The notes: generated by a model from the letters alone, not told the origin. Shown: positions 36,219-46,067, counted from the stretch's first letter. The stretch: 64,000 bases of DNA from Nonomuraea indica (GCF_002850745.1 NZ_KZ559473.1:124001-188000); one strand, 5' to 3'. Numbers and translations are program-made.

Positions 36219-37769
36219 GTGGACGGGGCGGCGCTGACACGGCGGGGGCTGCTCGTCGGGATCGGGGCGGCCGGCGGCGCGGGGGCGATGTACGCCGCCA
36301 TGGGCGCGCTCGGCCTGGCCCCGGACGAGCAGGACAAGAGCTTCACCCCGCCCCGGCCCGGCGACTTCTCGCTGCGGGGCCGGGCCGCCGCCAAGGTGGT
36401 CGTCCTCGGCGCCGGCGTCGCCGGCCTGACCGTGGCGTACGAGCTGGGCAAGGCCGGCTACGACTGCACGGTCCTGGAGGCCAGGGCCAGGGCCGGCGGC
36501 CGTAACCTCACGCTGCGCCGTGGTGACCGGCTGACCGAGCTGAACGGCCCGGCGCAGGACGTGCGGCTCGGCGAGGGGGTGTACTTCAACGCCGGCCCCG
36601 GCCGCATCGCCCCCTGGATGGTCACCCTCGACTACTGCCGTGAGCTGGGCATCCCCATCGAGACGTTCGTGAACAACAACGCGAGCGCGTACGTCCACAC
36701 GAACGGCCGGACCGTCCGGGCCCGAACCGCCCGAGCCGACATGTACGGATATGTCGCGGAATTATTGGCCAAAGCGACGGATGTCGGCGCGCTCAACCGC
36801 ACGCTCACCAAGGACGACCGCGAGCGGCTGCTGGAGTTCCTGCGCCGCTTCGGCGACCTCGGGCCCCGGCTCACCTACGAGGGCTCGCCGCGGCGCGGCT
36901 TCACGAGATACCCGGCGCTGGACGCCGGAGTCCCCGCCGAAGGCCCCGGCTCGCTGCACGAGGTCCTCGCCGCCGCCACCGGCCGGGCGATCACCACCGA
37001 CTTCGGCCACGAGCAGGCCGCGCCCATGTTCCAGCCGGTCGGCGGCATGGACGCGATCGTGACCCGGCTCGCCGAGGCGGTGGGCGCCGGCCGCATCCGG
37101 ACGGGCGCCCGCGTCACCGGGATCACCGACCGGGCCGACGGCGTGGAGGTCACCTGGACCGGCGGCGCCGTCAAGGCCGACTACTGCGTCGCCACCCTCC
37201 CGCCCCACCTCCTCGCCAAGATCCCGCACAACCTGGGGGCCCAGGTGACCTCGGCGCTGCGCACGCCCGTGCCCGTCGCCACCGGCAAGATCGGCCTGGA
37301 GTACGGCAGGCGCTGGTGGGAGCTGGAGGACCGGATCTACGGGGGCGTCACCGAGACCGACCTCGACATCACCCACATCTGGTACCCCTCGCACGACTAC
37401 CACGCCGAACGCGGCGTGCTCGTCGGCTACTACAACACCGACCAGCACGCCGAGCTGTACGGCGCGCTCACCCCCGAGGGCCGCAGGCGCCGCGCCCTCA
37501 CGCAGGGCCGCAAGATCCACGGCGACAGGTACGGCAAGGACCTGCTGTCTGCCGTCTCGATCGCCTGGGAGCGCCAGGAGCACATCCAGGGCGGCTGGGT
37601 GCGCTGGCCTGCCGTTGATTCGGCGTTCACTCTTCTGCAACGCCCCGCCGGAAGGGTCTACTTCGCGGGCGACTGGCTCACCCGTCTCATCGCCTGGCAG
37701 GCGGGGGCGATGGAGTCCGCCCGCGACGTCGTCACGCGGCTGCACCAACGGGTGCTGCAGTCGTCGTGA
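36219..37769 (+). CDS. Flavin monoamine oxidase family protein, Tat-exported
   Basis: 516 residues. The N-terminus has a twin-arginine signal (LTRRGLLVGIGAAGG), so it is probably folded with FAD before export. The dinucleotide site is VVVLGAGVAGLTVAYELGKAG and the second FAD motif is EARARAGGRNLT; the C-terminal GRVYFAGDWLTRLIAWQAGAMESA completes the amine-oxidase signature. It likely oxidises an amine or amino acid and releases H2O2. GTG 36219 lies 5 nt after GGGAGG; GTG 36213 is possible. It stands alone, with a YbaK-type gene 56 bp downstream. Confidence 0.92.
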   Translation: MDGAALTRRGLLVGIGAAGGAGAMYAAMGALGLAPDEQDKSFTPPRPGDFSLRGRAAAKVVVLGAGVAGLTVAYELGKAGYDCTVLEARARAGGRNLTLRRGDRLTELNGPAQDVRLGEGVYFNAGPGRIAPWMVTLDYCRELGIPIETFVNNNASAYVHTNGRTVRARTARADMYGYVAELLAKATDVGALNRTLTKDDRERLLEFLRRFGDLGPRLTYEGSPRRGFTRYPALDAGVPAEGPGSLHEVLAAATGRAITTDFGHEQAAPMFQPVGGMDAIVTRLAEAVGAGRIRTGARVTGITDRADGVEVTWTGGAVKADYCVATLPPHLLAKIPHNLGAQVTSALRTPVPVATGKIGLEYGRRWWELEDRIYGGVTETDLDITHIWYPSHDYHAERGVLVGYYNTDQHAELYGALTPEGRRRRALTQGRKIHGDRYGKDLLSAVSIAWERQEHIQGGWVRWPAVDSAFTLLQRPAGRVYFAGDWLTRLIAWQAGAMESARDVVTRLHQRVLQSS

Positions 37770-37825
37770 CGCGCGCGGCCCGCTGGACCGGCGTAGGGTC
37801 CTTCGGGAGCGACCGAGGAGATGGG

Positions 37826-38341
37826 ATGACGTTGCGCTGGACGCCCGCCACCGAGCGGGCCGATCTGCTGGCCGACCCGGTGGCGCGGGCGGTGACGACG
37901 CTCGGCGCCGGCGTCGAGGTGGCCGAGATAGACCCCGAGCTCGCCGACACGGCGGCGTTCTGCGAGCGCTACGGCGTCACGCTCGACGAGTCGGCCAACT
38001 GCGTGGTCGTCGCCGCCAAGCGGGGCGGCGAGACCCGCTACGCCGCCTGCATGGTGCTCGCGACGATGCGCGTCGACGTCAACGGCGTCGTGCGCAGGCA
38101 CCTGGACGCGCGCAAGGCCAGCTTCGCGCCGATGGCGCAGGCGGTCGAGCTGACCGGCATGGAGTACGGCGGCATCACCCCGCTCGGCCTGCCGGCCGAC
38201 TGGCCCGTCCTGGTCGACACGCACGTCGCCGAGCATCCCCGGGTGGTGATCGGCAGCGGCGTGCGCCGGTCCAAGCTCGCCGTGTCCGGAGCCACCCTCG
38301 CCGGCCTGAAGGGCGCGGAGGTGCTCGCGCTGGCGAACTGA
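37826..38341 (+). CDS. YbaK/ProX-type aminoacyl-tRNA deacylase domain protein
   Basis: 171 residues of the YbaK fold: the CVVVAAKRGGETRYAACMV strand, the lysine-containing segment HLDARKASFAPMAQAVELTG, and the MEYGGITPLGLP turn followed by GSGVRRSKLAV. Such proteins hydrolyse misacylated tRNAs (for example Ala- or Cys-tRNAPro). ATG 37826 follows GAGGAG at 37815-37820. It is read in the same direction as the amine oxidase but no functional link is evident. Confidence 0.9.
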   Translation: MTLRWTPATERADLLADPVARAVTTLGAGVEVAEIDPELADTAAFCERYGVTLDESANCVVVAAKRGGETRYAACMVLATMRVDVNGVVRRHLDARKASFAPMAQAVELTGMEYGGITPLGLPADWPVLVDTHVAEHPRVVIGSGVRRSKLAVSGATLAGLKGAEVLALAN

Positions 38342-38536
38342 GCCGGCGGCCCCGAGTCGCCGGCGTCCGCGACCGCCCGATCCGCGACCGCCCGATCCGC
38401 ACCCGACGCGAACGTAGCCAATTCGAGACCGTGGGATGGGAAACCGATGGGGCTCAGCCGGACGTTGTACGAGTGGGAATGTGGCCTCGTGGTTCATCTC
38501 GTGGGCGGGGATTAAGCCGGTATGGTGCTTCATGCC

Positions 38537-40855
38537 ATGAACGATGACCGACTTGGCCCTTACCGGCTGCTCAGGCGGCTGGGTGAGGGCGGTATGGGCG
38601 TGGTCCACCTCGCCGTCGACCCCCAGGGCCGGCAGGTGGCCGTCAAGGTCCTGCGCTCCGAGGTCGCCGGTGACGAGGTCGCCCGACGGCGCCTGTCCCG
38701 CGAGGTCGAGACCATGCGCCGGGTCCGTGGCAGGTACATCGCGGAGGTGCTCGACGCCGACGTCACCGGTCATCGCCCCTACATCGTGACCCGCTACGTC
38801 GCCGGGCGCGCGCTCGACGAGATCGTCAAGGACGAGGGCCCGCTGGAGCTGCCCGCGCTGGTCCGGATCGCGCACGGCGTGGCGTCCGCGCTGGCGGCCG
38901 TCCACGCGGGCGGCGTGATCCACCGCGACCTCAAGCCCGGCAACGTGCTGGTCGTCGACGGCGACCCGATCCTCATCGACTTCGGCATCGCGCAGGCGGT
39001 CGACGCCACGCGGCTGACCCAGACGGGCATGTTCATCGGCACGCCGGGCTTCCTCGCCCCGGAGATCATCGAGGGGCAGGAGGCCGGGCCGGAGGTCGAC
39101 GTCCACGCCTGGGCCGGCACCCTGCTCTACGCCGCCACCGGCCAGCCGCCGTTCGGCAAGGGCACGCTGGAGATGATCTTCTACAACATCACCGCGGGCA
39201 AGGCCGAGATCGGCGCGGCGCCCGCGCCGCTGCAGCCACTGCTCAAGGCGGCCTTCCAGCGCAACCCGGCCAAGCGTCCCAAGGCCGCCGAGCTGGCCGA
39301 GCAGACCGCCCGCATGCTGCCCAGGTCGTACAGCGGGGTGCCGGACGAGATCTCCACCGTGCCGCGTCCCGACCTGCCGCCGCCCACGCCCGTCGACAGT
39401 CGGCCGGCGTACGAGATCTCGACGCCGCCCGTGACGCCCCGGCGGTCGCTCGACAGCCGGCAGGCGCCCTTCGCCCCCCACCAGAGCCTCGCGCACCCGA
39501 GCGGACCGCAACTCGGTGGCGCCCACCCGAACGGCCCGCACCCGAACGGCCCGCACCCGAACGCGGGCGGCCCGAACGCGAGCGGCCCGCATCCGAACGC
39601 GGGCGGCCCGAATGCGAGCGGCCCGCATCCGAACGCGAGCGGTCCGAACGCGAGCGGCCCGCATCCGAACGCAAGCGGTCCGAACGCGAGCGGCCCGTAC
39701 CCCAGCGGCCCGCAGCACGGGCTCCCGCCGCAGCCGCACCCCGGGCCGGGGGAGCCGCCCGGCCGCCCCGCGGCCGGCCCCGGCGTGCCGCCGTACGGCT
39801 CAGGGCCGCACGCGCAGGGCGGTCCTGCGCCGGACCAGCCGTACGTCTCGCTGCTGCCCGGCCAGGGCGACCCGTGGCCCACCCGCCGCGTCACCCCCGA
39901 GGAGCTGCGCCGCATCCAGGAGGAGGGCACGCCCCCGCAGCCGTGGCAGCCGCCCCAGGCGGCCGACCCGGCCCCCTCGTACGAGCAGGCGCCGCCGTAC
40001 GAGGGCGACGTGCCCACCCGGCGCGTCCGCCCCGACACGCCCGACTACGGCCGGCCGAGCGGGCCCGGATACTCCTCCGGACCCCACACGCCCGGCTACC
40101 CGCCGGCCCCGGGCGCGCAGCACGGCCCGGGTCCGGGGCAGCAGCGGCCCCACCAGCAGCAGCCGCCCCCCTACATCCCGGCCCAGCCCGCCTACCCGCC
40201 GGACCCCCAGACCAAGCGCGAGCCGTTCATCCCCGGCGCCCGGCCGGGCCAGGCGCTCCAGCGCTCCAAGGCCTACGGCGTGGCCGGCGCGATGCTGCTC
40301 GTCGTCATGGCCGCCGCGGCCGTCGTGGCCCCGGTCCTGGTGGCCGTGGTGGCCGTCCCCGCCGCGGTGCTGCTGCGCGCGGCCGACCTGGCCCAGCGCG
40401 ACCTCACCGCCCGCCGCTCGACGGGGGCGGCGGCGCTCGACGTGGTCCTGGTGTTCGCCCATCCGAGGGCGCTGGCCAAGTCGGCGGGCATCACGCTCGC
40501 GCTGACCCTCTACGCGCTCATCCTCGGCCTGCCGGTGACGCTGCTGCTCACCGTGAGCGGCACCGACGCGTACAACGCGCTGGCCTGCGGCGCGGCGGTG
40601 GCCCTGCTGACCGTCTGCGCCGGTCCCGGGGTGGAGGGACCTGGCCGCCAGATGCGCAGAACGCTCTCATCCCTCGTACCCTCGAGAACAGCGGCGATGG
40701 TGCTGGCGGGAGTCCTCGCGGTGAGTGCCGCGCTCTCGGTGCTCCTCGCCTACTCCACGATCGGGGACGGTGGGAGGAGGGCCGTATGGGCTCCGCTGGA
40801 CGTCGCACCTGTGGTGGAGCAGCTCAACGGACTGAAGGGGGACTCGGGGGGATGA
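38537..40855 (+). CDS. Membrane Ser/Thr protein kinase 1 with long repeat-rich linker
   Basis: 772 residues. The kinase domain (~6-265) has the Gly-rich loop LGEGGMGVVHLA, a catalytic loop HRDLKPGN (His129) and DFGIA. A Pro/Gly/Asn linker of about 300 residues (~270-570) includes four 12-residue repeats; then hydrophobic helices (~575-770) span the membrane several times. This puts the kinase and linker in the cytoplasm. ATG 38537 matches the starts of the two paralogues; ATG 38522 would add five residues. First of three tandem paralogous kinases. Confidence 0.92.
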   Translation: MNDDRLGPYRLLRRLGEGGMGVVHLAVDPQGRQVAVKVLRSEVAGDEVARRRLSREVETMRRVRGRYIAEVLDADVTGHRPYIVTRYVAGRALDEIVKDEGPLELPALVRIAHGVASALAAVHAGGVIHRDLKPGNVLVVDGDPILIDFGIAQAVDATRLTQTGMFIGTPGFLAPEIIEGQEAGPEVDVHAWAGTLLYAATGQPPFGKGTLEMIFYNITAGKAEIGAAPAPLQPLLKAAFQRNPAKRPKAAELAEQTARMLPRSYSGVPDEISTVPRPDLPPPTPVDSRPAYEISTPPVTPRRSLDSRQAPFAPHQSLAHPSGPQLGGAHPNGPHPNGPHPNAGGPNASGPHPNAGGPNASGPHPNASGPNASGPHPNASGPNASGPYPSGPQHGLPPQPHPGPGEPPGRPAAGPGVPPYGSGPHAQGGPAPDQPYVSLLPGQGDPWPTRRVTPEELRRIQEEGTPPQPWQPPQAADPAPSYEQAPPYEGDVPTRRVRPDTPDYGRPSGPGYSSGPHTPGYPPAPGAQHGPGPGQQRPHQQQPPPYIPAQPAYPPDPQTKREPFIPGARPGQALQRSKAYGVAGAMLLVVMAAAAVVAPVLVAVVAVPAAVLLRAADLAQRDLTARRSTGAAALDVVLVFAHPRALAKSAGITLALTLYALILGLPVTLLLTVSGTDAYNALACGAAVALLTVCAGPGVEGPGRQMRRTLSSLVPSRTAAMVLAGVLAVSAALSVLLAYSTIGDGGRRAVWAPLDVAPVVEQLNGLKGDSGG
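39548..39691. repeat. 36-bp tandem repeat coding for kinase linker
   Basis: Four in-frame 36-bp units encode GPHPNAGGPNAS-type dodecapeptides, with shorter HPNGP units just before. Copies differ by single bases, suggesting recent slippage or unequal crossing over. Confidence 0.9.
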
Positions 40856-40871
40856 CGCGGGGACGGTGGCG

Positions 40872-42722
40872 ATGAGCGCGGGTGATACCCGGGCGCCGGA
40901 GCGGATCGGTCCTTACCGGGTGGTGCGGAAGATCGGCGAGGGCGGCATGGGCGTCGTCCACCTCGGCGTCGACGCCGAGGGCCGCGAGGTGGCCATCAAG
41001 GTGCTCCACCGGCACGTGGCCGCCGATCTCAAGGCGCGCGACCGGCTGACCCGCGAGGTCGAGACGATGCGCCGGGTGCGCAGTCCGCACGTGGCCGAGG
41101 TGCTCGACGCCGAGTTGGTCGGCGGCGAGCCCTACGTGGTGACCCGGTTCGCGCCGGGGCGCACGCTTGAGGACGCCGTGCTGACCGACGGCACGCTCGC
41201 GGCTCGCGAGGTCATCAAGCTCGCCCAGGGGCTGTGCCAGGCGCTGGTGGCCATCCACGCCGCCGACGTGATCCACCGCGACTTCAAGCCGTCCAACGTC
41301 ATGCTGGTCGACGGCGAGCCGCTGGTCATCGACTTCGGCATCGCCCATCTGGTCAACGCCACCCGGCTCACCCAGACGGGGATGTTCGTCGGCACGCCGG
41401 GCTACCTCGCGCCGGAGATCATCCGCGACACGGAGATCACCCAGGCGGCCGACGTGCACGCGCTGGCCTCGACGGTGTTCTTCGCCGCGGCGGGCACGCC
41501 GCCGTTCGGCACGGGCACGTTCGAGGCGGTCTGCTTCAACATCATGGAGGGCCGCGCCCAGCTCGACAAGGCGCCGGCCTGGCTGCGCGGCTGGCTCGCC
41601 CGCGCCCTGGACGTCGAGCCGTCGGCCCGGCCGAGCGCGCGCGAGCTGCTGCGCATGGCGCGCGCCCTCGACCCGGCGGTGACCACCTTCCACGAGACGC
41701 CGCCGGAGGCGCCGCCCAAGGGCACGACGAAGAAGCTGTCCACACGTACGAAGATGATGGACTCCTTCTCCGACCTGCTGCCGCCGGTCGAGTACGACCG
41801 GCCCGCACCGCGCAGGGAGGAGCCGCGCAGGGAGGAGCGCCGCGAGGAGCGCCGCGAGGAGCGGCCGCCCCCTTACGTCCCCGCGCCGATGCCGGCCAGG
41901 GCGGCGCCGCGCCCCGACCAGCGGGTGGCGGGCTATCCGGCACCGTCGGCCCACCGTCCGGTGACGGCCGCGCCCGCGCCGCCGGCCACGCGCGAGTCGC
42001 GGCGCGAGGCCGCCCGGCAGCGACCTTCCCCGCCGCCGTACACGCCGCCGGGCGAGCGTAGGCGCTACCTGGCCGGCAGCCGGCTCACCGGCGCGCTGCT
42101 GCTGGTCACGCTGGTCGCCCTGACGGTCATGATGCCCGTCACGGTCGGCGCCGTGGCCGTCGCCGTGGCGCTGGTGCTGCGGGTGGGCGAATACCTCTTC
42201 GGCGACCTGGTCAAACGGCGCCAGGTGCGCGGCTCCAGCGCGGCCGATCCGCTGCTCGTCCTCGTCGGCACCCCGTGGGCGCTGGTGAAGGCGTCGCTGG
42301 TGACACTGGTGCACCTGCCGCTGGCCGTGCTGTTCGGCGTGTGCGCCTGGGGGGTGCTGCGCTGGGGTGGCGGCATGAGCGTCAACCAGGCGGCCGCCTG
42401 GGCGGCGGGCGCGTTCTCGGCCGGCCTGTTCCTGCTGCCGGGGGGTGGCGCGCCGCGTCAGGCCGTCACCCGCACGCTCACCGGCGTGCTGCGCAGCCCC
42501 GGCGCCGCCACGGTGGCGCTGCTCGTCGTCGGCACGGCCGCGTTGTTCGCGGTGATGTTCGCGATGGGCCAGAACACGGTGTGGGCGCCGTGGCAGCCGC
42601 CCAACGAGGTGATCAAGGATCTGACGAGGAGCGCCCAGGACAGCGTGGTCGGGCTGATCACCGGGCTGGTCGGCTCCCTGCTCGAGTCCCTGGGGCTGAG
42701 CTTCTTCGCGCCCCGGCCCTGA
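40872..42722 (+). CDS. Membrane Ser/Thr protein kinase 2
   Basis: 616 residues. The kinase domain (~8-275) has IGEGGMGVVHLG, HRDFKPSN (His135; Phe in place of the usual Leu) and DFGIA. A Pro/Arg/Glu-rich linker with an EERREERR run (~310-395) precedes several hydrophobic helices (~400-600). It begins 16 bp after kinase 1 stops; GTG 40866 is an alternative start. It closely resembles kinase 1 in its catalytic domain (both carry an ATRLTQTGMF(I/V)GTPG activation segment), so the pair arose by duplication. Confidence 0.92.
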   Translation: MSAGDTRAPERIGPYRVVRKIGEGGMGVVHLGVDAEGREVAIKVLHRHVAADLKARDRLTREVETMRRVRSPHVAEVLDAELVGGEPYVVTRFAPGRTLEDAVLTDGTLAAREVIKLAQGLCQALVAIHAADVIHRDFKPSNVMLVDGEPLVIDFGIAHLVNATRLTQTGMFVGTPGYLAPEIIRDTEITQAADVHALASTVFFAAAGTPPFGTGTFEAVCFNIMEGRAQLDKAPAWLRGWLARALDVEPSARPSARELLRMARALDPAVTTFHETPPEAPPKGTTKKLSTRTKMMDSFSDLLPPVEYDRPAPRREEPRREERREERREERPPPYVPAPMPARAAPRPDQRVAGYPAPSAHRPVTAAPAPPATRESRREAARQRPSPPPYTPPGERRRYLAGSRLTGALLLVTLVALTVMMPVTVGAVAVAVALVLRVGEYLFGDLVKRRQVRGSSAADPLLVLVGTPWALVKASLVTLVHLPLAVLFGVCAWGVLRWGGGMSVNQAAAWAAGAFSAGLFLLPGGGAPRQAVTRTLTGVLRSPGAATVALLVVGTAALFAVMFAMGQNTVWAPWQPPNEVIKDLTRSAQDSVVGLITGLVGSLLESLGLSFFAPRP

Positions 42723-42845
42723 GGCGCCGGGCCGGAGCCGCGCCCGCTGCCCGGCATCGGTCCCGAGCGGCCGGGTCCCGGCATCGGTCCCGAACGGCGG
42801 GGTCGCGGGGGAGTCCCGGAGCGCCTTCGGGGGGAAGGATGGGGT

Positions 42846-44072
42846 ATGAGCGATCAGCTGGGCCCGTACCAGCTCCTGTCCCGGCTCGGATCCGGCGGGT
42901 TCGGCGAGGTGCACCTGGCGCTCGACCCGGAGGGCCGGACGGTCGCGGTCAAGGTGCTGCACCCGCACGTGGCGGCCGACGCCGGGGCGCTGGCCCGGCT
43001 GTCGCGCGAGGTGGAGACGATGCGCCGGGTGGGCGGCCCGCACGTGGCCGAGGTGCTCGACGCCTCGCTCGACGCCTCGGCGGACGGGGCCCGGCCCTAT
43101 CTGGTGACCCGCTACGTCCAGGGCAGGCCGCTCAGCGCCGTGCCGGTGCCCGTGGCGGGCCTGCGCGAGCTGGCCGCCGGCCTGGCCGGCGCGCTGCTGG
43201 CCATCCACGAGGCCGGGGTGGTGCACCGCGATCTCAAACCGGCCAACGTGATGATGGCCGACGGGCTGCCGGTCGTCATCGACTTCGGCATCGCCAGCGC
43301 GCTCGACTCGCTGTCGGTGACGGCGTCGGGCGCGGTGGTGGGCACGCCCGGCTACCTGGCGCCCGAGGTGCTCGAGGGGCGCGGAGCGGGCATGGAGGCC
43401 GACGTGTTCTCGTTCGGCGCCACGCTGGCCTACGCGGCGACGGGCCGTCAGCCGTACGGGCAGGGGCCGGCCTCGGCGGTCGCCTACCGGGTGGTGCACC
43501 ACGAGCCCGACCTGGCCGGCGTGCCCGGCTGGCTGGAGCCGCTGCTGCGTGACTGCCTGGCCACCGACCCGGCCGCGCGGCCCACGGCCGCGCGGATCTG
43601 CGAGCGGCTGGGCGTGGACCCGGGCGCGCCGGTTCCGCCGCCGCGCGGGCGCGTCGCGCGGTCGCGCGGCGGCGTGCACGAGCTGGACACCCGGCAGTGG
43701 CGGCCCGGCGACCGGGCGCGGCCGGGCTCGCCCGAGGAGGCCAGGGCACGGCGCCGGGAGAAGGTCCGCAGGCGCTGGGTGGTCGGGTCGGGGTTGTTCG
43801 TCTCGCTGCTGTCGGCGGCCGCCTGGGAGCCGCTGCCCGAGGTGGCGCTGTTCCTGCTGGCGGGGTACGCGCTGGCGGTCGTGGCCGACGCGGGCGTGGC
43901 CGTGTTCGCGCGCGCCCCGTACCTCCGCACCCGGGTGGTCGTCGATCTCGCGGGGATCGCCGGTGCGGCCGGGCTCTGCTTAGGGCTCAACGCGGCCTTC
44001 AGCACGTTCACGCTGGCGCTGTTCGCGGGGACGGCGCTGGTGGCGGGCATCGTCTTTCTGCTCTCGGCGTGA
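42846..44072 (+). CDS. Membrane Ser/Thr protein kinase 3, short form
   Basis: 408 residues. The kinase domain (~5-260) has LGSGGFGEVHLA, HRDLKPAN (His127) and DFGIA with a different activation segment (SVTASGAVVGTPGYLA). A short Arg-rich linker leads to about four hydrophobic helices (~315-405). It lacks the long Pro-rich linker of kinases 1 and 2. The ATG follows GGGGAAGGATGGGGT. Third of the tandem set, 123 bp after kinase 2. Confidence 0.92.
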   Translation: MSDQLGPYQLLSRLGSGGFGEVHLALDPEGRTVAVKVLHPHVAADAGALARLSREVETMRRVGGPHVAEVLDASLDASADGARPYLVTRYVQGRPLSAVPVPVAGLRELAAGLAGALLAIHEAGVVHRDLKPANVMMADGLPVVIDFGIASALDSLSVTASGAVVGTPGYLAPEVLEGRGAGMEADVFSFGATLAYAATGRQPYGQGPASAVAYRVVHHEPDLAGVPGWLEPLLRDCLATDPAARPTAARICERLGVDPGAPVPPPRGRVARSRGGVHELDTRQWRPGDRARPGSPEEARARRREKVRRRWVVGSGLFVSLLSAAAWEPLPEVALFLLAGYALAVVADAGVAVFARAPYLRTRVVVDLAGIAGAAGLCLGLNAAFSTFTLALFAGTALVAGIVFLLSA

Positions 44073-44142
44073 GGGCCCACGCGGATCCAGGACTGGAACA
44101 AAGTTCGGTAGGGTGGAGTGGGATACGATTTGCGGTAAAGCT

Positions 44143-44154
44143 ACCCGTGGGTAA
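44143..44154 (+). promoter_or_regulatory. Inverted repeat upstream of etfBA, possible operator
   Basis: TACCC and GGGTA arms flank a 2-bp centre in the 224-bp gap before etfB, downstream of a -10-like TACGAT at 44125-44130. A TetR-type repressor could bind it, but the site is short and unproven. Confidence 0.35.
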
Positions 44155-44296
44155 CATGGCGGCGGAGGCCGGGGCGCAGCCCCGCGCACCCGCTGTCGGA
44201 GGCCCGCGGACCACCTGGCACTCTGGACAGCATGCAACCAGCGCCCGCCGCACCGTCGCGGCGGCGCACGCGAACACGGGAGGTCGGCCACCGGCC

Positions 44297-45076
44297 ATGA
44301 ACATCGTCGTCTGCGTGAAGCAGGTCCCTGACACGGCGACCGAGCGCAAGCTGCGGTCCGATGACAAGACGCTCGACCGCGACGCCGTGGACGGCGTGGT
44401 CAACGAGCTTGACGAGTACGCGGTCGAGGAGGCCCTGAAGCTCAAGGAGGCCCACGGCGGTGAGGTGACCGTCCTCACCATGGGCCCGGGCAAGGCCACC
44501 GAGACCATCCGCAAGGCGCTGGCCATGGGCGCCGACAAGGCGGTCCACCTCAGCGACGACGCGCTGCACGGCTCCGACGCGCTGTCCACCTCCTACGCGA
44601 TGGCCCAGGCGCTGAAGAAGATCGGGTTCGACCTGGTCATCCTCGGCTCGGAGTCCACCGACGCGCGCACCGGCGTGCTGCCCGCGATGCTGGCCGAGCG
44701 GCTCGGCGCCCCGCAGCTCACCCTCGCCCGCAAGGTCGACGTCAACGGCTCCTCGATCACCATCGAGCGGCTCACCGACTACGGCTACGACCGGGTCGAG
44801 GCCACGCTGCCCGCCGTCGTCTCCGTGGTCGAGAAGATCAACGAGCCGCGCTACCCGTCCTTCAAGGGCATCATGGCGGCCAAGAAGAAGCCGGTCGAGA
44901 CGCTGGGCATCGCCGACGCCGAGATCGCGGCCGACCAGGTGGGCCTCGGCGCGGCCTGGTCCGAGGTCGTCGAGTTCGCCCCGGCCCCGCCGCGCGCGGT
45001 CGGCACCATCGTCAAGGACGAGGGCGACGGCGGCGCGAAGGTCGCCGAGTTCCTCGCCTCCAAGAAGTTCATCTGA
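44297..45076 (+). CDS. etfB: Electron transfer flavoprotein subunit beta
   Basis: 259 residues with the EtfB opening MNIVVCVKQVPDT and the family pattern LGSESTDARTGVLPAMLAE and ATLPAVVSVVEKINEPRYPS. Paired with EtfA it takes electrons from acyl-CoA dehydrogenases and similar flavoenzymes. ATG 44297 starts at the recognisable beginning of the domain. etfA follows after 19 bp, so this is a two-gene operon ending at an intrinsic terminator. Confidence 0.97.
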   Translation: MNIVVCVKQVPDTATERKLRSDDKTLDRDAVDGVVNELDEYAVEEALKLKEAHGGEVTVLTMGPGKATETIRKALAMGADKAVHLSDDALHGSDALSTSYAMAQALKKIGFDLVILGSESTDARTGVLPAMLAERLGAPQLTLARKVDVNGSSITIERLTDYGYDRVEATLPAVVSVVEKINEPRYPSFKGIMAAKKKPVETLGIADAEIAADQVGLGAAWSEVVEFAPAPPRAVGTIVKDEGDGGAKVAEFLASKKFI

Positions 45077-45095
45077 GAACGGGGGTTTTACTGAT

Positions 45096-46049
45096 ATGTC
45101 GGAGATTCTCGTTCTCGTCGAGCACGTCGACGGCGAGGTCAAGAAGGTCACGCTGGAGCTGCTGACCCTGGCCCGCTCGCTCGGCTCGCCCGCCGCCGTC
45201 TGGGCCGGCCCGGGCATCACCGCCGACGCCAAGGCCAGGCTGGCCGAGTACGGCGCCGACAAGATCTACGTCGCCGGCTCCGGCGACGTGGTCGACCACG
45301 TGGTCGCGCCCAAGGCGGAGCTGCTCGCCCAGCTCGTCGCCGACAAGTCGCCGGCCGCGGTGCTCGTGGTCGCCACGGCCGAGGGCAAGGAGGTCGCCGG
45401 CCGTCTCGCGGTCAAGACCGACTCCGGTGTCATCACCGACGCCGTCGGACTGCGCGAGGGCTTCGTGGCCGACCAGTCGATCTTCGGTGGCGGCGTCAAC
45501 GTCCAGTCGCGGGTGCGCCGTGGCACGCCCATCGTCGCCGTACGGCCCAACTCGACGGCCCCCGAGGCCGCCGCCGGGGCCGGCGCGGAGGAGGAGGTGA
45601 CCGTCTCCCTGAGCGACGGCGCCAGGGCCGCAAGGATCGTCGAGCGCGTCAAGCAGGAGAAGGGCGCCCGCCCCGAGCTGACCGAGGCCGCGATCGTGGT
45701 CTCCGGTGGCCGCGGCGTCGGCTCGGCCGAGAACTTCGCCATCATCGAGGCGCTGGCCGACTCGCTGGGCGGCGCCGTGGGCGCCTCCCGCGCCGCCACC
45801 GACGCCCAGTGGTACCCCCACCAGTTCCAGGTGGGCCAGACGGGCAAGACGGTGTCGCCGCAGCTCTACATCGCGGCGGGCATCTCCGGCGCCATCCAGC
45901 ACCGGGCCGGCATGCAGACCGCGAAGAACATCGTCGCGATCAACAAGGACCCGGAGGCGCCGATCTTCGAGCTCGCCGACTACGGCGTCGTGGGTGACCT
46001 CAACCAGGTCGTCCCGCAGCTCACCGAGGAGATCAACAAGCGCAAGTAG
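45096..46049 (+). CDS. etfA: Electron transfer flavoprotein subunit alpha
   Basis: 317 residues. The N-terminal domain pairs with EtfB; the C-terminal FAD domain shows SGGRGVGSAENFAII, GQTGKTVSPQLYIAAGISG, QHRAGMQTAKNIVAINKDP and APIFELADYGVVGDL, the signature of EtfA. It holds FAD and passes electrons toward the ETF:quinone route. ATG 45096 is preceded by a weak GGGGG site. It closes the etfBA operon. Confidence 0.97.
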   Translation: MSEILVLVEHVDGEVKKVTLELLTLARSLGSPAAVWAGPGITADAKARLAEYGADKIYVAGSGDVVDHVVAPKAELLAQLVADKSPAAVLVVATAEGKEVAGRLAVKTDSGVITDAVGLREGFVADQSIFGGGVNVQSRVRRGTPIVAVRPNSTAPEAAAGAGAEEEVTVSLSDGARAARIVERVKQEKGARPELTEAAIVVSGGRGVGSAENFAIIEALADSLGGAVGASRAATDAQWYPHQFQVGQTGKTVSPQLYIAAGISGAIQHRAGMQTAKNIVAINKDPEAPIFELADYGVVGDLNQVVPQLTEEINKRK

Positions 46050-46067
46050 CCTCCCGCACGGGAGGAA

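Noticed and set aside
44090..44130. ECF-type promoter (GGAAC element) upstream of etfB
   Set aside because: No matching -10 at the right distance.
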